DNA of 64,000 bases from positions 1-64,000 of the forward strand of contig JBAJFG010000089.1 in assembly GCA_037903475.1 (NCBI GenBank). The letters are read 5' to 3'. The position numbers and the translations under genes were made by a program. Shown here one piece after another: positions 24,825 to 36,827 of this stretch; positions within the stretch are counted from its first letter, which is position 1; each line of letters starts with the position of its first letter. Under the pieces are notes generated by a model, which was not told the DNA's origin, searched no databases, and saw only the letters and a program-made list of their open reading frames with translations. The stretch comes from Ancylostoma caninum. Lineage: Eukaryota; Nematoda; Chromadorea; Rhabditida; Ancylostomatidae.

Positions 24825-25090
24825 GTCGCTCAACTGCTACAACCGAAGAAGCACCCATCTGGCTTGCCGAACTACTCACGGCCCAGTCACAACAGATACA
24901 AATACTCCAGCAGCTCGTGACTCACCTAGTCGACCAGAAGGATGCCACCACACGTCAGCCCACCACCCCCACCTCCACCGCAATCCCGAATGATCCATAC
25001 AGTGATCTCATCCTGATCGCCAGAGATGTGACCTTTGAAAGGACAGTAGTCTGCAGGAAGCGTTTATTGGCAAAGCAAATGGACAACTGA
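24818..25090 (+). pseudogene. Gag-like N-terminal fragment following the pol fragment
   Basis: This 90-codon frame overlaps the end of the RNase H frame. It reads APIWLAELLTAQSQQIQILQ, then a Thr/Pro-rich linker. The short amphipathic coiled coil plus Pro-rich linker resembles the start of Gag in nematode Gypsy elements. Gag normally precedes pol, so this order points to a junction of two copies or a rearrangement. The assignment to Gag is inference. Confidence 0.35.
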
Positions 25091-25143
25091 CTCAACGTCA
25101 CTAGACTAGCCCTTTTATAGGGCGTGTTTGTAAACAAATACAG

Positions 25144-25357
25144 GGGTAAAATGGAGTTGGGGGGGCCACTCGGTATAAGTCGATGATATGACCTGTCCTA
25201 CACGTTCTGACTTGTTTGCATTACAGGTAACTACTGTACATTAAGAGAGCTAACAAGTCAGAGCGTTCTGAACGCGTCAGCTAACGAGTCTGAACGTGCA
25301 GGACAGGTCATATTATCGACTTATACCAAGTGCCCCCCCCCCAACTCCATTTTACCC
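25144..25357. mobile_element. 214-bp foldback element with 9-bp target duplication
   Basis: The left end GGGTAAAATGGAGTTGG and the right end CCAACTCCATTTTACCC are inverted copies. Homology extends inward through a GACCTGTCC segment almost to the centre. Direct repeats CAAATACAG flank it at 25135-25143 and 25358-25366. A 9-bp duplication and long terminal repeats suggest a non-autonomous Mutator-like element. It has no coding capacity. Confidence 0.8.
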
Positions 25358-25893
25358 CAAATACAGTACAAAGTCCATGAGCAGTAAAATAACACCGAGA
25401 GCGATTATTGCTCAACTCAAGAATGTTCGCCTATGATACAACATGCCTCCAGGCTCAGACGGCAGATGGCGAGTAATCGCTGTAGACACTCGCGCCGAAG
25501 TGGGATCGATCCCGCTCATCCTACGCTTTGCAAACTTTGCAGTAAAAATATTGCAAAACTCAGGATAGAGGGACCTCTTCAATCCATAGTATGTTTGTTT
25601 TGAAGGCCTATCAAGCGTACCTGGAGCAACTTCTATGGGTATTGGGCCGCAGCGGCCAAAGCACGTCTTCGACCAACCGTCCTCGCTTAACGAAGTTTCC
25701 AAATGACTATTGAAAGTGTCCATGCTATTAAATAGATATCAGTTTCATTTTCCACATCCCAAACTTGTTCAAACTCAGCTGGTTAGTAACTTGTTTCCTC
25801 CAGCTAACGGGCCCTTCTAACTTGCTTCTACTCGTGTAGCCTGACTTCCAGCCATGCCTACCTGGTTCTGTTCTCATTCCAACGTGACTATAG

Positions 25894-27729
25894 GTGCTGT
25901 GCTTCGCCCTTCTGCTTATTTTAGGAGTCCCGAAAAACTGCCTTCGCGACAACAATTTTCGACGTCGGGCCAAGCGGTCATTCTACACTCTTTGCGATTT
26001 AGACCCTCGCCGGGTCCCAGGACTGTACGGAGAAATAGAAGCACGAAGACTGCCACACTTCGATATTTTTCGTTGCGTTGCACAAGCCGGAAAAGACCTG
26101 CTCAATGAACGAGTTGATAGTAAGGATTTATTATCCGGAACTCAATGGTACAGCGTACTCGAATGGGTCCTTTATATAGTGTACTTGGGTTCAAAGTACA
26201 TCATTAGTGAGATTTTGGAAAACACAGGCATTAGGGATCGAAGTCCGAGTGATGCTCTCGAAAGTATAGGAAACGTGAGGTTTTTGCGTGTAACATCACT
26301 AACACTTTTTGCATGGCAGCTGTTTCAAGCAAGCTGCGTTTGAAAGGAGAGAGTGTTTATTGATTTATTTATTTTGTTTTATTGAATATGAAAGACGTTC
26401 AGAAAAGAGAATAGAGTTCCGTTCAAAATAGAGCACAAAGAAGTGTACGGTGGAGGTTCTGCAGAGGTGCTGCAATCAGCTGCGCTTTGACCTCACTCAT
26501 CTCGAGACTTGCGCAGTATATGCTGGAGTCAACACCTCCCATTCTGCTCCAGCTAAACCCTTACGCAACACATGCTGAAGTGGTATGTTCTGATGTATAT
26601 CTAGCAGAAAATACAAATTACACCTGCTCATACCCACAATGGAAACTAACCTGCTCGTTTCTACCAGCTAAGTGTTGACCATCCGTTGTTTCCAGTAGGT
26701 GCGTGGTCCAGCAAAAACGACTAATCATTCACAACCAATACGAAAGACACAGAGGATAAGACATAAGACAATCTTTATCATTATTGCAGGAATTGCATAA
26801 ATGATACAGAACAGGTTGCTAGCAAAAGATGCAGTGATACACGCATAATAGTAGAGAACAGATTGGCAAAAGAGGTGTTGGCGGTAGTTTCGGTCGCGGT
26901 ACTCGGCTGACAGGTTAACAGTTCTCGCTGAAATAGACGATCTTCCCAAGTGGGAGCATCGATGGTGGAGTCGAGAAGGATCAGTTCTGCAAGGTAGGCA
27001 ACCCATAGTAACAACCCTATCAAGCTTCTCTCTGTGTTATTATGGGTTGCTCGCTCTGCCCTGAAAGGAATGGATCGTCTTGTCGGTCTAGGGATTCCTA
27101 TAATTTACACTGCCCTCCGCGAGGCGTTTCCTGGTCAAAAGCCTTCTTACATTCAGAGTGTCAAGTTGACTTTGATCGTGTTAAGGATAGAAGATACGTT
27201 GGTCTTACTGTTCCATGGCTTGCAGAACCAGTGCTCTGATTTGGAGAGAACGGTGGAAGTAAGCTGCGCTCGCCAGGCTGCAGTGCTATCTCTACATAGC
27301 TACCCAAATATGTGGTTACCTAACACTAAACTGTTGGGACTTAGCCGCCAAATGTGTGACCTCTGGCAGCCGCTCAATGGAAACCACTGGCTGCTCGCAG
27401 CAACGCAGTAGAACCCATGTTTGCTATGGCCCCTGCAGATGCTATTTTGTTGCAAGTGATCGAAATGGGAGGAGTCGATTCAGTTCCAATCCGTGGAATG
27501 TCTGAGTTGCGTAAGCTTCCGTGTGCTTTCTGTTGTCTTCAAGTACTTCGCAAAATCTCCGATTGACCTCAGCCATTTTATTCTTTGGCTCAACATGTAT
27601 ATCGATGTGTTGCGCACAGCGGTTGTCTAGTGGTTTTCCTGATTCCGCCTATTTGACTGTTATACTGACAAGGAGTTTAAGAAACAACACTTTATTGAAC
27701 TTGACAAGGCTGTGCAGACACGCGCATGA
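25894..27729 (+). CDS. Cluster of exon-like frames, unidentified gene or remnant
   Basis: Several open segments with splice signals lie close together. 25894-26119, after CTATAG and before GTAAGG, reads LYGEIEARRLPHFDIFRCVA in its middle. 27409-27510, after CGCAG and before GTAAGC, reads PMFAMAPADAILLQVIEMGG and joins the first in phase. A further frame after TTCAAG near 27540 reads YFAKSPIDLSHFILWLNMYI, and a last one ending in TGA at 27729 reads EFKKQHFIELDKAVQTRA. The last two agree with each other but not in phase with 27510, so no complete model can be drawn. A longer overlapping frame at 27034-27252 (ends before GTAAGC) is another candidate exon. No family recognised; it may be a decayed gene. 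Confidence 0.25.
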
Positions 27730-28360
27730 ACAGGCTCTCTGCTCACCTTGTATTATCACAACGGTACGATGCCGAACTCCCTCGGTGCAAAAAGCACCAC
27801 ACCCACTATTTCACTCCGTTTTATAGTTACGACCATGACTATCAACACAACATCACAAAGCATGCACTTATTATATCACACACAACAGGTGGCAGTTTTG
27901 TACAAGATGGAATATTGTCATCGCCAGCTAGATGTTGAAGATAGTTTCTTTGAAAGGACAATACCGATGTGGTATGTGCGTGGCTGGCTGAGAGTACGAG
28001 AAGTGAGCAGTTGAAGCGACCGAGGATGTCATTTTGATGTTCGATACTAGTGCTACTGTCAACGGGATGAATCCAGTAGGCACTGATCAGTTGTGCACGG
28101 TATTAGAGTAAAATGACTTGTACTGGTGGCGCAAGTCTTCAGTTCAGCGCCCACAACTAGGGATGATCGTTGATCCTAAGCAAATTGGTATCGTACCTGA
28201 CAAGTCGAGGTAATGTGGAGCCATCGATCGACTATAGCCGTCCATGCCACAGTGTTCGGCGGACGCAACTGTCCAGAGTGCCTATACGTGTAGAATGATT
28301 ATTATTTTCATATTGATTTTTGTTTTCCTGGGTCCTGTTCAAACCTGTCCAAACATGTGA

Positions 28361-28744
28361 TTAGGATTCGAACGAAGGAGTTTCCTGTAGATCATTGGCA
28401 GTCACCAAGGTCCGCCATGCTACTTTTGATTTCACGCCTGATAAGTTGGTACGGGTTGTTGTGAGTGCTTTCTGAGCTATTAGGGAAGGAAAGGGTGCAG
28501 AATGATTGACGGCTGAACATGTTCGTGTAAACAGCTCTACATGTTTGAACATGGTGTGGATGGTTATGCCGGAAAGGTGGGTCTTTACGGATACCTTGCA
28601 TCGGTTTTTGTAGGGGAATTCAAACTGAGTGCGTTCGTCGGTTGCGCGTGAACGCACAACTCCACTTGCGAAGAAATGACATGAAGCCCGATCAAAATGA
28701 CATGCATAACCTAAATGGTGTGGATGTATGCGCTTTAAACGCAC
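28361..28744 (-). other. 127-codon open frame, likely repeat-derived
   Basis: An uninterrupted minus-strand frame, overlapped by a second long frame on the same strand (28392-28601). No signal peptide or splice context. Its residues (for example YACHFDRASCHFFASG) look like antisense of a repeat. I could not identify it. Confidence 0.2.
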
Positions 28745-30084
28745 TCATTTAGTATGAGTTGTCTTGTCTTTCTCTTTATACTCGATGAGTTCATCTACTC
28801 ATCATCATCAGTCCCTCAAGTTATGTTTTTCCATAACTGAGTTGTGCTTAATTGACTAGCTTTACAACTCTTTAAATCGGTTCTAGTCTGAAACCCGGGG
28901 GCAATGCCTTTGGAGGGAGAGTTTGTCTGACCGTACATTTTTCAGATGAAAAATTTGTTTGCGATTCATTTTCTTGAGGGATTAGTCATTGGTTTACCTG
29001 TCAATACAGAAGGCGAAATAATTGGCTGGTGATACAAAAGTTTAAAAAGAAAGGTGGTGAGTATGCTTACCCATAAGTTTGTCAGGGTAACACGTTGGGT
29101 CCACTTCATTCCTTTGTTACATAGAAGTTCAGCTCCGGTACGGATGGCGTAGATAGATCAGGTGGCGGTCTTTGAGAATCCCGGTACGTCCTTTGGATTT
29201 GTTGGTAGTCTTCTGTTTAGTATGTATACTATTTGACAACATGCATCGCGTCGGAATACAACTGGCGAGATTCCTTCGAATGGGTAACTGTCAAACCCTC
29301 TGCTACATTGTCAAAAGAAGATTGGTAAAGGCGCTGCTTCGAGTATCAGAGTAACATAGTTCTGGGAGAGGCTTGTCGGTTACCTAGAAGCGTTGAAGTA
29401 GGTATACATTCCAAGATATGTACCGCAAATAAAGACAAAATGTTAACAAATTCCCAATAATTTTCGTATATACAACTATGGGAAGTTAAGGTCTACAAGA
29501 AAACCAGCTGAAAAGTAGCATGAGAAAGAACGGTGCAGTGATGCTGATTTCTCAATAGCAAAGAAGGTACCAAAGGCGAATTCGCTTTATTCAGCCAGCC
29601 CTTCACGTACAGTTTTCCTTTGACGACGGGGGGAATCACTGGAACAGCTTCTTGGTGACAGAGACTTTCTGCAATATATATGTTGACTTCTAGGTTCTGT
29701 CCCAAGAAATTTTGTTTTTGAACACCTCATGCCAACTTTATGATAACACGACACTGATTTGCTCATCAATATTCTGAACTAGCATTCCTACAATTCCGTC
29801 ACCGTACAAAGAGGCGTGCTTGAATTAATAGAATTCTAGTGGCTGCTTCGAAGCTGTCAGTGGCAATGGTGAATTTTGGGAAATATAATATTTTTTATAT
29901 TTTTTTTCTATTTTTCATTTACTATTTATTATTAGATTTATATAAGAGATTTTCTATTTTTTCAATTTTTTACTATTTCGGGAAAAATATTATATTAGTA
30001 ATATTTCTTCAGTGAGGTTGACCTGTAGCGAATTCCAGGAGATAACCGTGGGTGCTGCTGCTCTTCATTGGTGGAACTATTGCG

Positions 30085-30613
30085 TTGGGCAATAAGTTCG
30101 TGCGGTTTTATTCACCTTGACTTTTCACCTGAAATCAAACTTCGTTCGATTTCATTACAGTAACGATTTTGTAGCTCTTGATTTACACTTTACAAATATT
30201 CCAACCGATTCCCCTGATTCTCGCCACACTTCATTTTCTATCTCCTGAGGTGTGAAGCTCCAGTTCAACTAGGACGACAAGCTCCGACAACACCTACTGT
30301 TCCACTTCCATCGTGGAGCGGATGCAGCTCAACAATCAACATATATCAACGTCATCTAAAGGGAAGCAAGTACTTCTGAAAGGACAGTGAATAAATGGAT
30401 TCCCGCCCCAGAGACGTTAATTTTATCCTGGAGGATGTCCCTTCCCTGGATATTGAGTTTTAGAAACAATGAGACGTCTATCCGCTAGGTTTCGCTCTAG
30501 ATGTAAAGGAGAACCACTGAAAATGTTTAATCTCAGCAACATCTAAGTTCAACTAATTCAATTTGCAAAAAAAATGCAATACCACTGAAAAACCGCACGA
30601 ACTTATTGCCCAA
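30085..30613 (+). mobile_element. Internally deleted mariner-like element
   Basis: TTGGGCAATAAGTTCGTGCG at the left mirrors CGCACGAACTTATTGCCCAA at the right. At 530 bp it is far shorter than a full element. The plus strand retains the transposase N-terminal helix-turn-helix: FHRGADAAQQSTYINVI, a stop, then REASTSERTVNKWI. A solo end of the same type lies at 33980-34010. Confidence 0.82.
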
Positions 30614-31147
30614 CCCATCACTTGTTAATTGATGTATTTCAATGAATAATCAAAAGACGCAAAACTGGAATTTGTGTTAAAGAGGGAAAGAGAGGTTTTG
30701 ACGTTGCTTTCCTCCCTATTTTGGCATTCCTTTTCAATTCTGCGCCCATGAATTCACAGGTGCTCAAATAAACAGAGTAGTGTCACGATTCTACTGTTAA
30801 ATGGCATAGCGTTTTTTTTTCGCAACCCTCTGATTGTTCAATAATCATTTTTACGCAGAACATTTGCAGAAAGACCGCCAGTGGCTCATTAATGTAAAAC
30901 GGCCACGTTATAATGAATTTAGATAGAGACACTTGTCAGCTTTCCGTTATTGTCCTTCTGTTCCAATACCAATAGAGAATCATTCTTTTGCAGTCGCCCT
31001 GGTTCTGATTCCTCGTGCCAATCCTTCTGGAAGTTTATCGAGCACACTTCTTTATATTATAATTCGTTCCTCCGAGATGAGTGTTGAACTCACCTTATAA
31101 GGGTATTCTATAGGTTGTCGATTAATTCTCGCATCATAAAACATCAT

Positions 31148-31381
31148 TTGTGCGGTCTAGCGCACCACCTACGCAAAGCGGCAGATCAGCTGGGTGCCGT
31201 GCTTGTTTGGCATTGAAGGTGTTGATGTTTTGCTTATGCTTTCACTCAAGCATCTAGGAATGAAGGCAAAGATACAAAGAAAACTATGGAAAAGACGCCC
31301 CCCCCCCCTCCTTCGTAATGATGGCCTCTAGCTGATCTGCCGCGTTGCGTAGCTGATGCGGCGCGACAGACCGGATGGGCA
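31148..31381. mobile_element. Foldback related to the CTGCCGCGCCGC family
   Basis: The left arm includes CTACGCAAAGCGGCAGATCA and the right arm its near complement TGATCTGCCGCGTTGCGTAG... The two read inward to a poly-C tract near 31300. Confidence 0.6.
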
Positions 31382-31751
31382 GTATGTTCTGCGATGGAAT
31401 ACTTAATGATACATGCAGAACTGGTCCACATGTGCAGCTAGAGAAGTGCTATAAACGTGAACGACTTCTCAGCAGCCTTTTCGAATAATTTAGGCCTCGA
31501 CGATTGGTAGTTCGGCTGAACAAATGCATGCGCAATTCCCATTATAAAGGATAAAAGGATAAAGTGGTCGGCGTTAATCAATCCCGTCACGAGGGATGCG
31601 CCACGCATTCGACTTCATCTGAGCATCGTAGAGGCGTTGAATGCGTATGTGCCCTGTACAATGACTTGCGGGGGGCACCCGATGTACCAAGTCAGTGCTT
31701 CATCCTCCCAGACTCTGGTACCAATTTGCCGACCCCGGAGGGATGGAAGGC

Positions 31752-31816
31752 TTGGTTGGCCTCGGGCGGGATCGAACCATCGATCGTGTGGTTCGATCCC
31801 GCCCGAGGCCAACCAA
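31752..31816. repeat. Perfect 28-bp palindrome, 9-bp loop, within a dispersed repeat
   Basis: TTGGTTGGCCTCGGGCGGGA and onward to TCGAACCA is exactly complemented at 31789-31816. The surrounding 31560-32110 is open on both strands (31637-32122 plus, 31615-32073 minus) and looks like a repeat unit rather than a gene. Confidence 0.8.
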
Positions 31817-32989
31817 TTCCCATTATACCCCGACAAACTCGCCGCAGCCTCTAAAAGGCAAGTGAGGTCACTGGCGTTTGCAAGCGCTGGCCGTTCTTTG
31901 CGTCTGACGCTGCGCATCGTTCCCGCAAAAGTAATTCCGTTTCCTTCCACGTGCAAATCACGCATCGAGCAGCCGAGCGTGCATAGTTCACGTGAATGCC
32001 ACCTTTTTTCGCGACGTTCAAGGGAAACGGCATTCATTCGCGGATTCTCGGCTAGGACGCTGTCTCTTGACATGCGTTCGGCAGCATTGAAGACTTCACT
32101 GGCTAATTCAGACGTTTCCTGAGCATTCTCTAGGATAATTCTTTAGAAAATTAAGTCACTGTAGGTCTGGACCACCTTATGCTGCCGAAGATGGATTCTG
32201 GCATATTCATGGCGGCCAAATTTTCTTTCAGTTTTTATTCCTCTGTTCTGAAAAAAATGTTCTTTGCAAATTCCTTATCAGCCGAAACGTGTGCAGGTTC
32301 AAATACAGATGGTCATTCTGGCATTTTTGACATTATTTATCTATCTATCTATTTACTTATTTATTTATTATCCGGCCGAACATCCTATGCTATGATTACA
32401 AGGACACAGTTACAAATACAAATAAGTGCAATTACATATAGTGAGCGTCAATGGCGGTGGTCTTTCCGCGGCCTCGAGAAGCACGCGGCGCGGCCGCGTC
32501 GCTGGCGCTGAAATACCCGCTGTAATGGAAAATCAGGGTTTTCTTGATAGTCTGTTTTTTTGTTGTTGCCAGAATAAACTTTGGAAGTCAGCCTAATTGC
32601 ACAACCCAGAATCCAGGTTTTTATTCGTACGGCTCTCCAGAGAGCATCGGCAGTATTTTCCTTTTCTTCGGACGGGGAGCAAAACCAGTGGGATAAATTT
32701 GGGTGCAGTGCACCCGGGATGATCCTCTGGATATTGGCGCAAATCCAGCTTGCACCGATTATTCTTTGTCTCGAGGCGCCCCTGGACGTTCTGACTTCTT
32801 GCTTCTTGATTCTCGCTTTTCGCTCAGCAAATTCCGCGGAATGTGTGGGAGACGGCGTTCGACCTGGCCGGTCGGTCATCAACAATTGATAGCAGTTGCG
32901 GTTACACGTGCCGCTGTCCGGCCCACACGACGCATTGCAAGTTTTTCGAGCTGTTATTGATTGTCGTCGGCTTCACATGATCATCGGCT

Positions 32990-33379
32990 GTGCTTCTGCG
33001 CCCTCCGCTGGAATCTTCTGGAAACCGAGTCGCTGCGTTCGCATTCTGCACAGTTCAATGTCCTTCTGAGAATGATTGCAGCTTTTTTCATGATCTATGC
33101 CACTGCACAGACCACTGGGCGGGTGCACTTTGTGTTTTTGTGTATATTCAACGCTGCTTTTATCGTGGCACGATCATTCTGTATAGAATTCGCTGCTCGT
33201 GCTGTCACCTTCTCTGTTTACCCAGTTGCCATTTCATTTTCAATGATTTCTCTCCTATGGCGGTTGACTGTATTCGTCAGATTCGAATATTCCGTTCCTA
33301 TGCTTCTAATTTTTCTCGTAGAAGTTTTCAATTCGTGCATTGTGGAAGCCCACTCGTTCAGACGCCCCTAAAATTCTGA
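32990..33379 (+). CDS. Possible EGF-like exon or gene remnant
   Basis: The frame contains CPSENDCSFFHDLCHCTDHW followed by AGALC at 33059-33133. Its end, C-x-C-x(5)-G-x-x-C with the required spacing, fits the EGF-like signature for the last three Cys. It is followed in another frame (33088-33371) by long hydrophobic stretches resembling membrane segments. An EGF module followed by membrane helices occurs in TMEM8/PGAP6-type proteins, but the frame change and lack of splice sites argue for a broken copy. Identification is tentative. Confidence 0.25.
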   Translation: MLLRPPLESSGNRVAAFAFCTVQCPSENDCSFFHDLCHCTDHWAGALCVFVYIQRCFYRGTIILYRIRCSCCHLLCLPSCHFIFNDFSPMAVDCIRQIRIFRSYASNFSRRSFQFVHCGSPLVQTPLKF

Positions 33380-33979
33380 TTTTAAGTCGAACGCGTGGCA
33401 CTTCCCAAAAAATAGCGTTGACTAATGCTGGTCACTTATCTTTAGATTTTTTTGCTCTGCTTCTGGAAAAATTCGCGATGTCGCCGCCAATCCTGGCAAG
33501 AAGCAATCCACCTTGTTGTATCTTATTTTTTTTCCTGAATGGTCTACAAAACAATTAATGTGCATCCGTGGCTCATCTTCTACTTGGCTCTAAGGTTGTT
33601 TATCTAAACGCTGCTCTGAGTTTTGAACAAATACAATGAGAGAGACCACTAATCCCTTGTTGGAAGACAAGGAGAGCGAAGTGTGTGGGAGATGGTGCTG
33701 AACGGTGCGAAGTGTACTAATTCGCAGACCTAGTCGCTCAAAATGTACTTTTCGACCTGGCATAACAAATCGCGATCACTGCACCAAGGCATTCGCTGAT
33801 GGTCCACGCACACGATGCAAGGGGTTTTTTAACACCAGATTGCCTGGCCGGGTATGATTAGATAGATACTAATATCGACTACTGATAGATAGAATAAAGA
33901 TACTACAGCGCGTTTCATAAATACGTAGGTGAAGGTAAGTCAGGCAAAGTTTAAATCACATTGAAAAAAACAATTTGAA

Positions 33980-34010
33980 TAAAAACCGCACAAACTTATT
34001 CCCCAACCAA
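33980..34010. repeat. Solo mariner terminal repeat
   Basis: AAAACCGCACAAACTTATTC followed by CCCAACC matches the right end of the element at 30085-30613. No partner end was found nearby. Confidence 0.6.
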
Positions 34011-36700
34011 ATATGTGGGTGGTTGTTTTGAGCAGTAAATGGGTTTGTTGCCGTGAAGAGTTACGCAAAGTACGATTACAGTGGCTGTATGGTTCCATTC
34101 TACTAGTCCATCATAATTCTTTGGTTCTTGACCCAAGCATCAGAGCTGTCTCTAGCTACTACATACAATAACCAGAAGTTCACGAAAATTGACCTGTAAG
34201 TCTCCTTTCCTGGTACATAGCTGTTGTTGCACAACAACTCATATCCATAGCTCGCATTCCAGACGATCCAGAAGTACACAGTTCTGGTAATCAGGAAGCC
34301 TACTCGATCGATCTTTTAACTTGCAAATTCAAGCACTAACTTGCAAACTTGCAACAAAGTAACTTGCAAATTCAAGCACTTGGACCACTCTGTCAGAGGA
34401 AGATTCCCTAAAACCTCCGCTCAGAATGCTTCTGCTGACTTCATGGGCTCTGCTGACCTTAGTTTCGTTTCTTGATGGAATCATAAGTTAGCTGAGAGTT
34501 GGTATTGATGTGGCGATTTAGTAAAACCCTCAATAGGCCAACTTGTAAGTAATAGAGTTACGGCATTTTGAATCCTACACTCAGAATCTAAGATTTTCCT
34601 GAAGAAACTCGTAATGGTACAGTCCTAGGTATCTTCTCAGCAAAGAAAAATTTTCTATTCCACTTGCTGAGAAGGTGAAAATACCTACCCGTAGTTTAAC
34701 TTTGTTATGATTTTGAAATTGAACCATCTGAATCCGAGAAGGTTCTGGGAGCTTTTTTTCACTATCCACTGTTGAGAAATGCAAGCGAGGGATGTGAACG
34801 TGCACATGCCATGTTCCCGTGCAGGCGCCCTTACACTGGATACAAAAGGTCTTTTCGTCCTTTCTTCAAAGAAAAGGTGGAGCCGGGCTGATTCACCAGA
34901 CGCCATCGAGCGCCCACACGTCCTTTAAAGACGATTTTTATTCGGTTTTCGAGCAGGAATAAGTAGCTTTCGCGTATCATAGCAACATAGCCGGTCTTAT
35001 CGTTAACCAGTTGATGTTTTTCAGAGTACGCTACACTACTTATTGAATTAAAGTTTATTTTCATGGTTTGATAAAACGAGCAACGCCGAAGTATCGAGAA
35101 ATTCACTTGTCTTTCTCTCTAGAACGTTCTCTGCATGCGCATCCTTTCCTGATTACTTCCGGCAGTAAGCCTTTCCTCCACCGATGTCCTGCTGCAATCC
35201 TCAACCACTCCCCCCCCCCTCCAACTTCAAGATTTTGGCGACTGATGTGCAAACACTAAACGACTAATTTTCTGGAGAGTTCGTCACCATTCTCCACGGG
35301 GAGGTTGAGCCATACTCATTGCATTTTTAATTCAGTCGGCAACAGCAGACGAAGAATCAATCTACTAAGCAGCTCGACGAAAGGGATTGGAACCAGTTGT
35401 TACTCATGAAAATTGATTCCAAAAATTGTATTGGCTCTAAATTTTATCGCTGCTAAACTGTTTCATTTTTTATCAGAGTTGGTTTCCAAGTTTTTGAGTC
35501 AGCGTTCGATCCTGAAATATTTTCCTTTTTCGAAATACCGGCTGCCCAGGATACGTTACTGATAGAGACTTTGTTTAATCTTTTTTTTTTCGAAGGAAGT
35601 CCAAAAGGATTACAATGTTGCTTGAAGGAGATTCTCGTAAAAATAGGATATTACCTTCAAAAGTTGTCCCCCATGAAGAAATCACGGATAAAAAGCCCTT
35701 CGACTTCCCCTAACAACCATGATCTCAATATAGCGGATCAGAATAGTGAACTTTTCTGGGAATTCTGCTTCTGGGCCTATGTACTAGTTATGGACATATG
35801 TATTATACATAGTAATTCTTGTGATCAATTCTACAAAGCATGCCTCCATTTTTCGAGGAAATGAAATGGATCATTGGTTAGATGCTCCAAATTGCATGCT
35901 ATTCAACGTTTGCCACATGTAATGGGTACATTGAATAGCAGAAGGGTTAGTTATTTGCTGGAGCGGTTAGGTAAACGTTGTGCATTCCCTCGTAAAGTGT
36001 GAATATGTCAGGGTAGGACCTGTTCCTTTGGTATTTTGTTTACCTTGTACTATTTACTTACTGTTTACGGTTTACTTGTTTGTTTCACTCTGTACTGTTT
36101 TTATTTCTTTGGTACTGCTTCGAAAAAGTAAACTGACGATCTTACGGCTGTAAACTTCGAAATTTTTCATTTGTTTATTTATGTGCACTTAAAGGTGCGC
36201 CAAAAAGGGCACCGACAGCAAGTTTAGCGAGGAAAACCAGAAAACATAGGCGAAATTGCTTCCTGAAAGGGGAAGATCTGTACCAGGGTTCCTTCCTTTT
36301 CCCGGGAAACTTGGGTCGTTCCAGGGACCAATGCTATGTATTTCTTGTTGTGTGGCTGAAGTATCCAGGGCTAAGATTCGTGAACGAATGATCAAATAAG
36401 ACTAGGTCAACTAAGTCACCTAACCAACTTTCACGTTCTGCCTCCCCTAACATTGCGTAATCTATAGGGTAACTAATCCACTGCAGGATTGCGTGTCTAA
36501 CTTTTCTTTTCCCACCCAAACTGGTTCTCCAACTTCCTCCTTCTTTTTGTGGGCAGAAGACCAGCTCTGGATGACTTGAACTCCACCGACTCCTAGTACG
36601 ATTCACTTTAAGCGATGAACTTGGCTGTTTCCCCAGCCAGGCGACCCATCCCGAACCGGACGCCCCGTCAGCACCCTCGTTTGTTTTCAAGTATCACATG
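34011..36700. other. No gene recognised
   Basis: Short frames on both strands only. A near-tandem repeat AACTTGCAAATTCAAGCACT occurs twice at 34319-34380. Minus-strand frames at 36189-36690 lack splice support. Confidence 0.45.
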
Positions 36701-36820
36701 ATCTTGTTATTTGGACTGTATCCTGTCGGATATTTATCACATATTCGTTTGCCGGACGTTACTACTTGTTATTGTCGGTGTTGTAATACCGTCACTAGCC
36801 CAGTGCCATCATCTGTCTCC

Positions 36821-36827
36821 TTTCAGA
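36821..36827 (+). promoter_or_regulatory. Strong splice acceptor abutting the reductase ATG (possible trans-splice site)
   Basis: The sequence CTCCTTTCAG ends one base before an in-frame ATG at 36828. A perfect acceptor directly before a start codon is typical of spliced-leader addition in nematodes. The alternative is that the hydrophobic frame just upstream (36702-36827) is coding and this is a coincidence. That frame has no in-frame ATG and begins after a TGA at 36699. Confidence 0.5.

Noticed and set aside
31780..31816. tRNA T-arm (GGTTCGATCCCGC)
   Set aside because: The bases flanking TTCGATC do not pair as a T-stem and no anticodon or acceptor stem is present. The motif is one arm of a perfect palindrome.
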